Assembly: GCF_900091725.1 (NCBI RefSeq)
Contig: NZ_FMBW01000044.1
Location: 186,001-250,000 of the forward strand
Origin: Streptomyces sp. DvalAA-43
GTDB lineage: Bacteria > Actinomycetota > Actinomycetes > Streptomycetales > Streptomycetaceae
DNA length: 64,000 nucleotides
Direction of reading: 5' to 3'
In this document: one piece after another, positions 1-8,634 of the stretch
Layout of the letters: every line of letters starts with the position of its first letter
How positions within the stretch are numbered: the first letter of the stretch is position 1
Notes under the pieces: model-generated
Told to the model about the DNA's origin: nothing
Seen by the model: only the letters and a program-made list of their open reading frames with translations
Databases searched by the model: none
Made by a program: the position numbers and the translations under genes

Positions 1-736
1 CCCGCGCCACCCCTACGCGGGCGACCTGGTCTACACCGCCTTCTCCGGCTCCCACCAGGACGCCATCAAGAAGGGCTTCGACGCCATGGAGGCCGACGCG
101 GCCGCCCAGGGCAAGACGGTCGACGACATCGAGTGGGCGGTGCCGTACCTGCCGATCGACCCTAAGGACGTCGGCCGCAGCTACGAGGCCGTCATCCGGG
201 TCAACTCGCAGTCCGGCAAGGGCGGAATCGCGTATGTCCTGAAGAACGACCACAAGCTGGACCTGCCGCGCCGGATGCAGATCGAATTCTCCCGGATCAT
301 TCAGGCCAAGACGGATGCCGAGGGCGGCGAGGTCACGCCGACCCAGATCTGGTCCACGTTCCGCGACGAGTACCTGCCCAACCCGGAGAACGCCTGGGGC
401 CGCGTACAGCTGCGCACCGGCCAGACCACGACCGGCTCCGACGGCCAGGACACGATCACCGTCGAGGCGACCGTGGACGGCGCGGACACCGTACTGACCG
501 GTACCGGCAACGGACCGATCTCCGCGTTCTTCGAAGCGCTGCAGGCCATCGGCATCGACGCCCGTCTGCTGGACTACACCGAGCACACCATGAGCGAGGG
601 CGCCAGCTCCCAGGCCGCCTCGTACATCGAGTGCGCCATCGACGGAAAGGTCCTGTGGGGCATCGGCATCGACGCCAACACCACGCGGGCCTCGCTGAAG
701 GCGGTCGTCTCCGCGGTCAACCGCGCCACCCGCTGA
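1..736 (+). CDS. leuA: 2-isopropylmalate synthase, C-terminal part (gene starts before the window)
   Basis: LeuA condenses acetyl-CoA with 2-oxoisovalerate, the first committed step of leucine synthesis. The reading frame is open from the first bases; the visible 244 residues begin with RHPYAGDLVYTAFSGSHQDA, the typical end of the catalytic TIM barrel with its HQDA stretch. The accessory linker and the C-terminal regulatory domain that binds leucine follow (HTMSEG, GIGIDANTTRASL). The stop is TGA at 734-736. The N-terminal half, with the metal-binding HxH, is outside the window, so the true start cannot be given. Feedback inhibition by leucine is family knowledge, not something seen here. Confidence 0.96.
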   Translation, partial: PRHPYAGDLVYTAFSGSHQDAIKKGFDAMEADAAAQGKTVDDIEWAVPYLPIDPKDVGRSYEAVIRVNSQSGKGGIAYVLKNDHKLDLPRRMQIEFSRIIQAKTDAEGGEVTPTQIWSTFRDEYLPNPENAWGRVQLRTGQTTTGSDGQDTITVEATVDGADTVLTGTGNGPISAFFEALQAIGIDARLLDYTEHTMSEGASSQAASYIECAIDGKVLWGIGIDANTTRASLKAVVSAVNRATR

Positions 737-918
737 TCCGGCGCCCGGAAAGGGCCGCCGGCGCACGGCCGAAAACCCCGTCCACCCGCACCAGGGGGGG
801 GCGGGGTTCGGCCATCTCCGGACGGTTGTGACGAGCGAGGTGCTGACGCCACATCACGACTGTGGTTAACATCACGTCCACACGGCAATGTTGCCGGAGC
901 GTTACGGAGGTGTGCGAC

Positions 919-1623
919 GTGCGGTCAGCCCTGGGACAACGCGCCATGAAGCTGCGTATCTGCGGCATCCGCACCATCTGGGACCCCGTCGGCGACGGCG
1001 AGTTCTTCTGCCCCGGCTGCGGCGGCGACCGCAACTACCGGCGGCTCACCGGCCGTCGGCGGTTCACGGTGCTCGGCGTGCCGATGCTGGCGCGCGGCAC
1101 CGCCGGACCCGTCGTCGAATGCGCCGCCTGCCGCGAGCACTTCGGTACCGATTCGCTCGACCACCCCACCACCACCCGGCTCTCCGCCATGCTCCGGGAC
1201 GCCGTCCACACCGTCACGCTCGGCGTCCTCGCGGCCGGCGGCACCACCTCCCGTACGGTGCTGGAGGCCGCGGCCGCCACCGTGCGCGGCGCCGGATTCG
1301 ACGACTGCACCGAGGAGCAGCTCTGCACCGTCGTCGAGGTGCTCGCCGCCGACACCGGCCAGGGCTCCGCCTTCGACCCCGCGGCCGACGCGTGCGGAGC
1401 GGCCCTCGCCATCGAACTCCACGAGGCGCTGGAACCCCTCGCCCCGCATCTGGCCCCCGCCGGACGCGAATCGATCCTGCTCCAGGGCGCCAGGATCGCG
1501 CTCGCCGACGGCCCTTACGGACCGGCGGAGCGCGAGGTGCTGACCACCATCGGCGGCGCGCTGCAGCTCTGCGCCCAGGACACGGCCCGGCTGCTCGCCG
1601 AGGCGGCGCGCACCCCCTCCTGA
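919..1623 (+). CDS. TerB-like protein with an N-terminal zinc ribbon
   Basis: The protein has about 234 residues. The first 75 residues carry two CxxC knuckles (CPGC near residue 31 and CAAC near 70), which would form a zinc ribbon. The rest is helical and resembles the TerB/DjlA-type domain often labelled 'tellurite resistance TerB family'. The acidic DGPYGPAERE stretch near the end is typical of that fold. The exact role is unknown. The GTG at 919 was chosen because GGAGG at 906-910 lies 8 bases upstream; an in-frame ATG at 946 and an earlier GTG at 862 are less likely. It lies between leuA and recO, which I recall as a common Streptomyces arrangement. Confidence 0.75.
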   Translation: MRSALGQRAMKLRICGIRTIWDPVGDGEFFCPGCGGDRNYRRLTGRRRFTVLGVPMLARGTAGPVVECAACREHFGTDSLDHPTTTRLSAMLRDAVHTVTLGVLAAGGTTSRTVLEAAAATVRGAGFDDCTEEQLCTVVEVLAADTGQGSAFDPAADACGAALAIELHEALEPLAPHLAPAGRESILLQGARIALADGPYGPAEREVLTTIGGALQLCAQDTARLLAEAARTPS

Positions 1624-1667
1624 CCGCCCGGGGCCGGTAAGCCGTCCCCGTACCGGACAATGGTCGT

Positions 1668-2414
1668 ATGAGCTTGTTCCGGGACGACGGCGTGGTGCTG
1701 CGCACGCAGAAGCTGGGCGAGGCCGACCGGATCATCACGATCCTGACCCGTGGCCACGGCCGGGTCCGCGCCGTCGCCCGCGGGGTGCGGCGCACCAAGT
1801 CCAAGTTCGGCGCCCGGCTGGAACCCTTCTCCCATGTCGACGTGCAGTTCTTCGCCCGGGGCAGCGAGCTGATCGGCCGCGGACTGCCGCTCTGCACCCA
1901 GAGCGAGACGATCGCCCCGTACGGCGGCGGCATCGTCACCGACTACGCCCGCTACACCGCGGGCACCGCGATGCTGGAGACCGCCGAGCGGTTCACCGAC
2001 CACGAGGGCGAGCCCGCGGTCCAGCAGTACCTCCTGCTCGTCGGCGGGCTGCGGACCCTCGCCCGCGGCGAGCACGAGCCGCATCTCATCCTCGACGCGT
2101 TCCTGCTGCGCTCGCTCGCCGTCAACGGCTACGCACCCAGTTTCGGGGACTGCGCCCGGTGCGGAATGCCCGGACCGAACCGGTTCTTCTCCGTCGCTGC
2201 GGGCGGTGTCATCTGCGGCGACTGCCGGGTGCCCGGCAGCGTCGTACCCTCGGCTGAGGCCGTCGCCCTGCTGAGCGCGTTGCTCAGCGGCGACTGGGAG
2301 ACGGCGGACGCATGCGAGGCACGTCATGTCAGGGAGGGGAGCGGGCTGGTGTCCGCCTATCTGCACTGGCATCTGGAGCGCGGGCTCCGCTCACTGCGGT
2401 ACGTAGAGAAATGA
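1668..2414 (+). CDS. recO: DNA repair protein RecO
   Basis: RecO works with RecR and RecF to load RecA on SSB-coated single-stranded DNA during gap repair. The 248-residue protein has the N-terminal OB-fold signature (DDGVVLRTQKLGEADRI), a helical middle, and a zinc-binding pair of knuckles near residues 163-190 (CARC and CGDC). The length is normal. The ATG at 1668 is the conserved RecO start. The stop overlaps a possible uppS start at 2411 (ATGA), so the two genes are probably translated together. Confidence 0.95.
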   Translation: MSLFRDDGVVLRTQKLGEADRIITILTRGHGRVRAVARGVRRTKSKFGARLEPFSHVDVQFFARGSELIGRGLPLCTQSETIAPYGGGIVTDYARYTAGTAMLETAERFTDHEGEPAVQQYLLLVGGLRTLARGEHEPHLILDAFLLRSLAVNGYAPSFGDCARCGMPGPNRFFSVAAGGVICGDCRVPGSVVPSAEAVALLSALLSGDWETADACEARHVREGSGLVSAYLHWHLERGLRSLRYVEK

Positions 2415-2449
2415 CCACGGCAGATCAGGCACAGGGAGCGAGACAGTTC

Positions 2450-3271
2450 ATGGCAGTACGCGGGATGCTCGGCGGCCGTAACCGGCGCGACTACAAGACC
2501 CCGGAGCCGCACCCCTCCGGGGCCACGCCTCCGAAGATCCCCGGCGAGCTGGTGCCCAAGCACGTGGCCGTCGTGATGGACGGCAACGGCCGCTGGGCCA
2601 AGGAACGCGGCCTGCCGCGCACCGAGGGCCACAAGGTCGGCGAGGGCGTCGTGATGGACGTGCTCAAGGGCTGCATCGAGATGGGCGTCAAGAACCTCTC
2701 GCTGTACGCGTTCTCCACCGAGAACTGGAAGCGGTCCCCGGAGGAGGTGAAGTTCCTGATGAACTTCAACCGGGACGTGATCCGCCGCCGCCGTGACGAG
2801 ATGGACGAGCTGGGCATCCGCATCCGCTGGGTGGGCCGCATGCCCAAGCTGTGGAAGTCCGTGGTCCAGGAGCTCCAGGTCGCCCAGGAGCAGACCAAGG
2901 ACAACGACAGGATGACGCTGTACTTCTGCGTCAACTACGGCGGCCGGGCCGAGATCGCCGACGCGGCGCAGCGCATCGCCGAGGACGTCGCGGCCGGGAA
3001 GCTGGACCCGTCCAAGGTCAACGAGAAGACCTTCGCGAAGTACATCTACTACCCGGACATGCCGGACGTCGACCTCTTCGTCCGCCCCAGCGGGGAGCAG
3101 CGCACGTCCAATTATCTGATCTGGCAGAGCGCCTACGCCGAGATGGTCTTCCAGGACGTGCTCTGGCCGGACTTCGACCGCCGCGACCTGTGGCGGGCCT
3201 GCCTGGAGTTCGCCCAGCGGGACCGGCGCTTCGGAGGTGCGGTGGAGGCGGCGAAGGAGCCGACGGGCTGA
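2450..3271 (+). CDS. uppS: Isoprenyl (undecaprenyl) diphosphate synthase
   Basis: A cis-prenyltransferase that extends farnesyl diphosphate with isopentenyl units to make the lipid carrier of cell-wall synthesis. It shows the catalytic Asp motif VVMDGNGRWA, the substrate helix FSTENWKR, and the C-terminal RPSGEQRTSN and DVLWPDF motifs. From ATG 2450 it has 273 residues and starts MAVRGMLGG, preceded by GGGAGCGAG. An in-frame ATG at 2411 overlaps the recO stop and would add 13 residues; either could be used. The protein should act at the inner face of the membrane. A strong hairpin at 3280-3304 closes the transcript. Confidence 0.95.
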   Translation: MAVRGMLGGRNRRDYKTPEPHPSGATPPKIPGELVPKHVAVVMDGNGRWAKERGLPRTEGHKVGEGVVMDVLKGCIEMGVKNLSLYAFSTENWKRSPEEVKFLMNFNRDVIRRRRDEMDELGIRIRWVGRMPKLWKSVVQELQVAQEQTKDNDRMTLYFCVNYGGRAEIADAAQRIAEDVAAGKLDPSKVNEKTFAKYIYYPDMPDVDLFVRPSGEQRTSNYLIWQSAYAEMVFQDVLWPDFDRRDLWRACLEFAQRDRRFGGAVEAAKEPTG

Positions 3272-3279
3272 GCGGCAGA

Positions 3280-3304
3280 GGTCCGGGGGCATCGCCCCCG
3301 GACC
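3280..3304. terminator. Bidirectional terminator between uppS and zur
   Basis: Perfect 11-bp stem (GGTCCGGGGGC / GCCCCCGGACC) with a 3-base loop, in the gap between the convergent uppS and zur genes. There is no long T run, which is usual in Streptomyces. Confidence 0.75.
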
Positions 3305-3305
3305 G

Positions 3306-3740
3306 TCACTTCTGGGTGTCCGCGCACTCCGCGCAGGTACCGAAGATCTCCACCGTGTGGGCCACGTTCACATAGCCGTGCTGCGTGGCGATGGTCTCGG
3401 CCCACTGCTCCACCGCGGGGCCCTCGACCTCCACGGCCTTGCCGCACATCCGGCACACCAGGTGGTGATGGTGGTCCCCGGTCGAGCAGCGCCGGTACAC
3501 GGACTCGCCGTCCGTGGTGCGCAGCACGTCGACCTCGCCGGCGTCGGCGAGGGACTGGAGGGTGCGGTAGACGGTGGTCAGCCCGACCGAGTCACCGCGG
3601 TGTTTCAGCACATCGTGCAGCTCCTGGGCGCTGCGGAACTCGTCCACCTCGTCGAGCGCCGCTGCCACCGCCGCCCGCTGCCGGGTCGACCGGCCGCGTA
3701 CCGGGGCCGCGTTCGTTCCACTGATCGGCGCCGTCGCCAC
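3306..3740 (-). CDS. zur: Zinc uptake regulator Zur (Fur family)
   Basis: Zur represses zinc import genes when zinc is plentiful. The 144-residue protein has the Fur winged helix (TRQRAAVAAALDEV, SVGLTTVYRTLQSLADAG), the metal-binding DHHHHLVC stretch followed by CRMCGK, and a C-terminal CAEC knuckle for structural zinc. The GTG at 3740 was chosen because GAGGAGG lies 5 bases upstream on the minus strand; an in-frame ATG at 3779 lacks a ribosome site. It stands 65 bp downstream of znuB in the same direction as znuABC, the known Streptomyces zur locus, so self-repression as part of the zinc regulon is likely. Confidence 0.93.
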   Translation of the reverse strand: MATAPISGTNAAPVRGRSTRQRAAVAAALDEVDEFRSAQELHDVLKHRGDSVGLTTVYRTLQSLADAGEVDVLRTTDGESVYRRCSTGDHHHHLVCRMCGKAVEVEGPAVEQWAETIATQHGYVNVAHTVEIFGTCAECADTQK

Positions 3741-3805
3741 AGCAGCCTCCTCGTGTCGCCCGTACTTGTGTCGGGCCATTGTGCCAGCCCGTCCGGGCGT
3801 CATGG

Positions 3806-4699
3806 TCAAACGCGGAGCGAGTCCGGGGCCGGACGGGAGGCCGGTACCTCCAGGGTGCACTCCTCGGACGCCGCTTCGCTCCGGCGTGCGCGGCTTCTGG
3901 CCAGCGGGGTCGCCAGCAGCGTCAGGGCGACGAAGACCGCGATGGCCAGCAGCACGATCGTCGCGCCGGGCGGTACGTCCTGGTAGTACGAGGTCACGGT
4001 GCCGGCCAGGGTCACCGCCGTGCCGATGACCACCGACAGTACGAAGGTCACCTTGAAGGACCTGGTGATCTGCTGCGCGGCCGCGACCGGCACCACCATC
4101 AGCGCGCTGACCAGCAGCAGCCCGACGACCCGCATCGCGACGGTGACGGTCACCGCCGCCGTCACGGCGACCAGCAGATTCAGCGCGCGCACCGGCAGCC
4201 CGGTGACCCGGGCGAACTCCTCGTCCTGGCTGACCGCGAACAGCTGGCGGCGCAGCCCCAGGGTCACCAGCAGCACGAAGGCGGCCAGTACGCAGATCGA
4301 GGTGATGTCCTCGGAGGAGACCGTGGACAGGGAGCCGAAGAGGTACGAGGTGAGGTTGGCGTTGGAGCCGGTGTCGGAGAGGTGGATCAGCATCACACCG
4401 CCCGCCATGCCGCCGTAGAACAGCATGGCCAGCGCGATGTCGCCGCGGGTGCGTCCGTACCAGCGGATCAGCTCCATCACTACGGCGCCGGCCACGGCGA
4501 CCGCCGTGGCCATCCAGACCGGGCTGGTGGAGAGCAGGAAGCCGAGACCGACACCGGTCATCGCGATGTGGCCGATGCCGTCGCCCATCAGGGCCTGGCG
4601 GCGCTGGACGAGGTAGATGCCGACGGCGGGGGCGATGACACCGACGAGCACGGCGGCGAGCAGGGCCCGCTGCATGAAGGGAGGGTCGAGGAATTCCAT
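3806..4699 (-). CDS. znuB: Zinc ABC transporter permease ZnuB
   Basis: Integral membrane component of a metal ABC-3 family importer, 297 residues with eight or nine hydrophobic segments. It includes the conserved QRRQALMGDGIGHIAM loop after the first membrane pair and the GLLLVSALMVVPVAAA segment. The C-terminal 30 residues are a hydrophilic Arg/Glu-rich tail. It starts 2 bp after the znuC stop, so the two are co-translated. With znuC, znuA and zur next door, zinc is the most likely substrate; manganese cannot be excluded from the sequence alone. Confidence 0.92.
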   Translation of the reverse strand: MEFLDPPFMQRALLAAVLVGVIAPAVGIYLVQRRQALMGDGIGHIAMTGVGLGFLLSTSPVWMATAVAVAGAVVMELIRWYGRTRGDIALAMLFYGGMAGGVMLIHLSDTGSNANLTSYLFGSLSTVSSEDITSICVLAAFVLLVTLGLRRQLFAVSQDEEFARVTGLPVRALNLLVAVTAAVTVTVAMRVVGLLLVSALMVVPVAAAQQITRSFKVTFVLSVVIGTAVTLAGTVTSYYQDVPPGATIVLLAIAVFVALTLLATPLARSRARRSEAASEECTLEVPASRPAPDSLRV

Positions 4700-4701
4700 G
4701 G

Positions 4702-5484
4702 TCAGCTCAGCAGTCCCGTCCGGACGGGCTCGGAGGCCGCGTGGGGGTGTACGTGGTCGTGTCCGGGCAGGGCGTGCTGGCCCAGCGCCTTCGGGGGCGG
4801 CCCGTCGTGCATCACACAGCCGTCGCGCAGCACGATCGCGCGGTCGATCAGCGGCTCCAGCGGGCCGAGCTCGTGCAGCACGAGCAGCACCGTGGTACCG
4901 GCCTCGACCTGGTCGCGCAGGGTCGCGGCGAGGATCTCCTGGCTGGCCAGGTCGACGCCGGCCATCGGCTCGTCCATGATCAGCAGCTCGGGTTCGGCGG
5001 CCAGCGCGCGGGCGATCAGCACCCGCTGGTGCTGTCCGCCGGAGAGCGCGTCCACCGAGTCCCCGGCCCGGTCGGCGAGGCCGACGAGCCCGATGGCGCG
5101 GTCGACGGCGGCCCGGTCGGCCCTGCGGAGCAGGCCCAGCTTCGTGCGGGACAGCCGCCCGGAGGCGACGACCTCGCGGATCGTGGCGGGGACGCCGCCG
5201 GCCGCGGTGGTGCGCTGGGGCACGTAACCGATGCGTGCCCAGTCGCGGAAGCGGCGCAGCGGGGTGCCGAACAGTTCGACGGAGCCGCCGGTGAGCGGGA
5301 CCTGGCCGATGGCGGAGCGTACGGCGGTCGACTTGCCGGAGCCGTTGGCGCCGAGCAGGGCGGCGACCTCGCCGCGGTGGACGGTCAGGTCGATGCCGCG
5401 CAGCACGGGGCGCGCGCCGAGGGTGGCGGTGGCGCCCCGCAGGGCTATGACGGGGTCGGTCGTGGTGCTCCCGGTCTCGGGCAT
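4702..5484 (-). CDS. znuC: Zinc ABC transporter ATPase ZnuC
   Basis: A 260-residue ABC ATPase that powers ZnuB. Walker A is GANGSGKS near residue 45, the Q-loop is in GYVPQR, the ABC signature is LSGGQHQR, Walker B is LLIMDEP, and the switch His is in LVLHELG. The tail is His-rich (GQHALPGHDHVHPH), common in zinc systems. ATG 5484 is preceded by GGAGG 5 bases away. The frame stays open far upstream through znuA, but that extension is an antisense artefact. It lies 38 bp after znuA. Confidence 0.92.
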   Translation of the reverse strand: MPETGSTTTDPVIALRGATATLGARPVLRGIDLTVHRGEVAALLGANGSGKSTAVRSAIGQVPLTGGSVELFGTPLRRFRDWARIGYVPQRTTAAGGVPATIREVVASGRLSRTKLGLLRRADRAAVDRAIGLVGLADRAGDSVDALSGGQHQRVLIARALAAEPELLIMDEPMAGVDLASQEILAATLRDQVEAGTTVLLVLHELGPLEPLIDRAIVLRDGCVMHDGPPPKALGQHALPGHDHVHPHAASEPVRTGLLS

Positions 5485-5522
5485 GAGCGCCTCCGATGCT
5501 GCTGTGGCGGGTGTTTCGAGGG

Positions 5523-6476
5523 TCACTTCGCGCCGAGCGCCTTCTCCAGGGCGGCGAGGTTGGACTGCATGACCTCGATGTAGTCGGTGCCCTTGGACTT
5601 GTCCGTGATTCCTTCGAGCGGGTCCAGGACGCCGGTCTTCAGCCCGGTGTCCTTGGCGACGGTCTTCGCGGTCCTGTCGCTGGCGAGCGTCTCGAAGAAT
5701 ACGGTGGTGACCTTGTTCTTCTCCGCGATGGCGTGGATCTCGCTGAGCCGGGCGGGGCTGGGCTCGGCCTCGGGGTCGACGCCGGCGATGCCCTCCTGGG
5801 TGAGGCCGTAGCGCTCGGCGAGGTATCCGAAGGCGGAGTGGGTGGTGATGAACGTCTTCGTGGCGGTGTTCTTCAGCCCGTTCTCGTACGCCGTGTTCAG
5901 GCCGTCGAGCTTGGTGACCAGCGCGTCCGTGTTCTTCCGGTAGTCCGCGGCGTGGCCCGGGTCGCTCTTCTCCAGGGCCTTCCCGACGCCCTTGGCGACC
6001 TCGGCGTACTTCACCGGGTCCAGCCAGATGTGGGGGTCGGCTCCGGCCTCGCCGTCGTGGTGTTCGTGACCGTGCTCGTCGGCGCCGGTCTCGGTGCCGT
6101 GGTCCTCCAGCGCGGTGAGCTTCGCGGCGTCGACGACGTGCTTCGCGCCGGACTGGCCGATGGCGTCGTCCACGGCGGGCTGGATGCCCTTGAGGTACAG
6201 GATGAAGTCGGCGTCGGTGAGTCCGCCGATCTGCCGCGGGCTGAGCTCCAGGTCGTGCGGCTCGACACCCGGCTTGGTCAGCGTGGTGACGGAGACGTGC
6301 TTCCCGCCGATCTGCTCGGCCAGGAACTGCATCGGGTAGAACGAGGCCACCACGTCCAGCTTGTCGCCGTTCTTGCGGTCCGCGGCGTCGGAGGAGGAAC
6401 AGGCCGTGAGGGCGGTGAGGCCGAGGACGGCTGCTCCGGCGACGGCGGCGGTGGGTATGAGGCGGCTTACGTTCAT
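5523..6476 (-). CDS. znuA: Zinc-binding lipoprotein ZnuA
   Basis: Extracellular solute-binding lipoprotein of the cluster 9 metal family. From ATG 6476 it has a Sec signal ending in a lipobox (ALTAC), then a mature domain with metal-ligand motifs PHDLELSP, PHIWLDP and THSAFGY. A His/Asp/Glu-rich loop (EHGHEHHDGEAGADPH) near residue 130 is the usual zinc-sensing loop of ZnuA. In-frame ATGs at 6485 and 6494 exist; no start has a clear ribosome site, so the leader may be short or absent. First gene of the zinc operon, with a Zur-type site just upstream. Confidence 0.92.
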   Translation of the reverse strand: MNVSRLIPTAAVAGAAVLGLTALTACSSSDAADRKNGDKLDVVASFYPMQFLAEQIGGKHVSVTTLTKPGVEPHDLELSPRQIGGLTDADFILYLKGIQPAVDDAIGQSGAKHVVDAAKLTALEDHGTETGADEHGHEHHDGEAGADPHIWLDPVKYAEVAKGVGKALEKSDPGHAADYRKNTDALVTKLDGLNTAYENGLKNTATKTFITTHSAFGYLAERYGLTQEGIAGVDPEAEPSPARLSEIHAIAEKNKVTTVFFETLASDRTAKTVAKDTGLKTGVLDPLEGITDKSKGTDYIEVMQSNLAALEKALGAK

Positions 6477-6497
6477 GACAGTCATTTTCAACAAAAC

Positions 6498-6512
6498 TGG
6501 AAACGATTGTCA
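6498..6512. promoter_or_regulatory. Probable Zur box upstream of znuA
   Basis: The 15-mer TGGAAACGATTGTCA matches the general TGaaAat/cgatTttCA form of actinobacterial Zur sites, with conserved TG...CA ends and AAACGATT core. It lies 22 bp before the chosen znuA start, in the divergent znuA-glyS gap. The assignment rests on motif similarity and the zur neighbour. Confidence 0.6.
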
Positions 6513-6685
6513 ACAAGGCTGATGAGATGACTTTGCGGCCGACGGCGCCGGTACCGATTTGATCCAGAGGGCGTGCCCGCCGGTAATCTGAAGCATTCGC
6601 CCGTCGTCTCCTGATCACCACCCCCCGCCGAGGCGATTCGCGCCCTTCCCTGTCCAGTTTTCGTCGTCGTAATGAAGAGAGCACC

Positions 6686-8068
6686 GTGGCCGCCGACAAG
6701 ATCGACTCCATCGTCAGCCTGAGCAAGCGCCGTGGCTTCGTCTACCCGTGCAGTGAGATCTACGGCGGCCAGCGCGCCGCCTGGGACTACGGGCCGCTGG
6801 GCGTCGAGATGAAGGAGAACCTCAAGCGCCAGTGGTGGCGCTACATGGTCACCTCGCGCGAGGACGTGGTCGGACTCGACTCGTCGGTCATCCTGGCCCC
6901 CGAGGTGTGGGTCGCCTCCGGTCACGTCGCCACGTTCAGCGACCCGCTGACCGAGTGCACCTCCTGCCACAAGCGCTTCCGCGCCGACCACCTGGAGGAG
7001 GCGTACGAGGAGAAGCACGGCAAGCCGCCCGTGAACGGCCTCGCCGAGCTCAACTGCCCCAACTGCGGCAACAAGGGCACCTTCACCGAGCCCAAGCAGT
7101 TCTCCGGCCTGCTCTCCACCCACCTCGGCCCGACCCAGGACTCCGGCTCGGTCGCCTACCTGCGCCCCGAGACCGCCCAGGGCATCTTCACCAACTTCGG
7201 CCAGGTGCTGCAGACCTCGCGCAAGAAGCCGCCGTTCGGCATCGCCCAGGTGGGCAAGTCCTTCCGGAACGAGATCACTCCGGGCAACTTCATCTTCCGG
7301 ACCCGTGAGTTCGAGCAGATGGAGATGGAGTTCTTCGTCAAGCCGGGCGAGGACGAGGAGTGGCAGCAGTACTGGATGGACCAGCGCTGGAACTGGTACA
7401 CCGGCCTCGGCATGCGCGAGGAGAACATGCGCTGGTACGAGCACCCGGCGGAGAAGCTCTCGCACTACTCCAAGCGCACCGCCGACATCGAGTACCGCTT
7501 CCGCTTCGGCGGCAGCGAGTGGGGCGAGCTGGAGGGCGTCGCCAACCGCACGGACTACGACCTCAAGGCGCACTCCAAGGCCTCGGGCACCGACCTGACC
7601 TTCTTCGACCAGGAGGCCGGCGAGCGCTGGACCCCCTACGTCATCGAGCCCGCGGCCGGTGTCGGCCGTGCCATGCTCGCCTTCCTCCTCGACGCCTACA
7701 TCGAGGACGAGGCGCCCAACGCCAAGGGCGTCATGGAGAAGCGCACCGTGATGCGTCTCGACCCGCGCCTCTCGCCGGTCAAGGTCGCCGTCCTGCCGCT
7801 GTCCCGCAACCCGCAGCTCTCGCCGAAGGCCAAGGGCCTCGCCACCGACCTGCGGAAGAACTGGAACATCGAGTTCGACGACGCGGGCGCCATCGGCCGC
7901 CGCTACCGCCGCCAGGACGAGATCGGTACGCCGTTCTGCGTCACCGTCGACTTCGACACCCTCGACGACAACGCGGTGACCGTGCGCGAGCGCGACACCA
8001 TGAAGCAGGAGCGCGTCTCCCTGGACCAGATCCAGGCCTACCTCGGCTCCCGTCTGCTGGGCTGCTGA
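6686..8068 (+). CDS. glyS: Glycyl-tRNA synthetase (alpha2 type)
   Basis: Class II enzyme that charges tRNA-Gly; 460 residues, the normal bacterial alpha2 length. Motif 1 is around YGPLGVEMKENL, motif 2 is FRNEITPGNFIFRTREFEQ, and motif 3 is EPAAGVGRAMLAFL. An inserted zinc-type segment has CTSCH and CPNCG. The C-terminal anticodon-binding domain starts near PVKVAVLPLS. The GTG at 6686 follows AGAGAG at good spacing. Divergent from znuA; closed by a hairpin at 8084-8124. Confidence 0.97.
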   Translation: MAADKIDSIVSLSKRRGFVYPCSEIYGGQRAAWDYGPLGVEMKENLKRQWWRYMVTSREDVVGLDSSVILAPEVWVASGHVATFSDPLTECTSCHKRFRADHLEEAYEEKHGKPPVNGLAELNCPNCGNKGTFTEPKQFSGLLSTHLGPTQDSGSVAYLRPETAQGIFTNFGQVLQTSRKKPPFGIAQVGKSFRNEITPGNFIFRTREFEQMEMEFFVKPGEDEEWQQYWMDQRWNWYTGLGMREENMRWYEHPAEKLSHYSKRTADIEYRFRFGGSEWGELEGVANRTDYDLKAHSKASGTDLTFFDQEAGERWTPYVIEPAAGVGRAMLAFLLDAYIEDEAPNAKGVMEKRTVMRLDPRLSPVKVAVLPLSRNPQLSPKAKGLATDLRKNWNIEFDDAGAIGRRYRRQDEIGTPFCVTVDFDTLDDNAVTVRERDTMKQERVSLDQIQAYLGSRLLGC

Positions 8069-8083
8069 TCCACCGCGCCCTCG

Positions 8084-8124
8084 GGCGGAGCCCCGGTCCC
8101 CGTGCGGGGGGCCGGGGCTCCGCC
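8084..8124 (+). terminator. Terminator after glyS
   Basis: Perfect 13-bp GC stem (GGCGGAGCCCCGG / CCGGGGCTCCGCC) with a 15-base loop, 15 bp after the glyS stop. Confidence 0.75.
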
Positions 8125-8199
8125 GTACCGCGGCACCGGCGGGCCGCCCGGCCGGAAACCTGGTGCGACGGCGAGGCGGGGCGGGGTACGGTTCCCCCC

Positions 8200-8229
8200 A
8201 TGTATTCGTTCTTCCAGATCTACGAGTGA
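8200..8229 (+). CDS. Nine-residue leader-type ORF, probably leaderless
   Basis: ATG to TGA encodes MYSFFQIYE. A -10-like TACGGT at 8187-8192 ends 7 bases before the ATG, which would place the transcription start at or next to the A of ATG: a leaderless transcript. It stands 88 bp upstream of the DUF6243 start in the same direction and separately from the glyS terminator. A regulatory leader peptide is one explanation; chance is another. I know of no family for it. Confidence 0.4.
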   Translation: MYSFFQIYE

Positions 8230-8317
8230 GAGCGCGGCGGGGTCGACCACCCGCCGCCCACCGGACCGATTCCAGGTCGTCTCAGACCTCACTTCGCACA
8301 ACGAACGGGAGAACGCC

Positions 8318-8545
8318 ATGGCCAAGAGCCGTAACAACCTGCTGGGTGTGGGCGGACAGCGCAAGAAGCTGTCCCGGGCCGAACAGCAGGGCGCCGGCCC
8401 CGCGCGCGACGCCGACCGCAAGGCGGCCGCCGACCAGAAGCAGGAGCTGCTGCGCAAGATGCGCGAGCGCGCGCAGCCGGAGTCCGCTTCGGACGACGCC
8501 GCGCAGCCGGACGCGGCCGGGCAGGACGCCCCGGCGCAGAGCTGA
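8318..8545 (+). CDS. Small basic protein, DUF6243 family
   Basis: A 75-residue hydrophilic protein starting MAKSRNNLLGVGGQRKKLSR, with a Lys/Arg-rich helical first half (residues 10-50) and an acidic Asp/Ala/Gln-rich tail. It has no membrane segment and no cysteine. I recall this sequence type as DUF6243, found across Streptomyces with no assigned function. GGGAGAACGCC just upstream serves as ribosome site. A long perfect hairpin follows at 8569-8603. Confidence 0.7.
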   Translation: MAKSRNNLLGVGGQRKKLSRAEQQGAGPARDADRKAAADQKQELLRKMRERAQPESASDDAAQPDAAGQDAPAQS

Positions 8546-8568
8546 CGCCCCCTCATCACCCGTACGAC

Positions 8569-8603
8569 CGTGGGCCCGGATCACCCCGTGATCCGGGCCC
8601 ACG
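8569..8603. terminator. Bidirectional terminator between DUF6243 gene and MFS gene
   Basis: Perfect 15-bp stem (CGTGGGCCCGGATCA and its complement) with a 5-base loop, between convergent genes. Confidence 0.8.
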
Positions 8604-8634
8604 CACTTGTCCGTGCCCCGTCGCCGCCCCGTGC

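Noticed and set aside
4702..6726. Minus-strand frame of 674 codons covering znuC and the znuA region
   Set aside because: Only the part from ATG 5484 is ABC ATPase; the rest is out of frame with the clear znuA lipoprotein and has no protein-like content.
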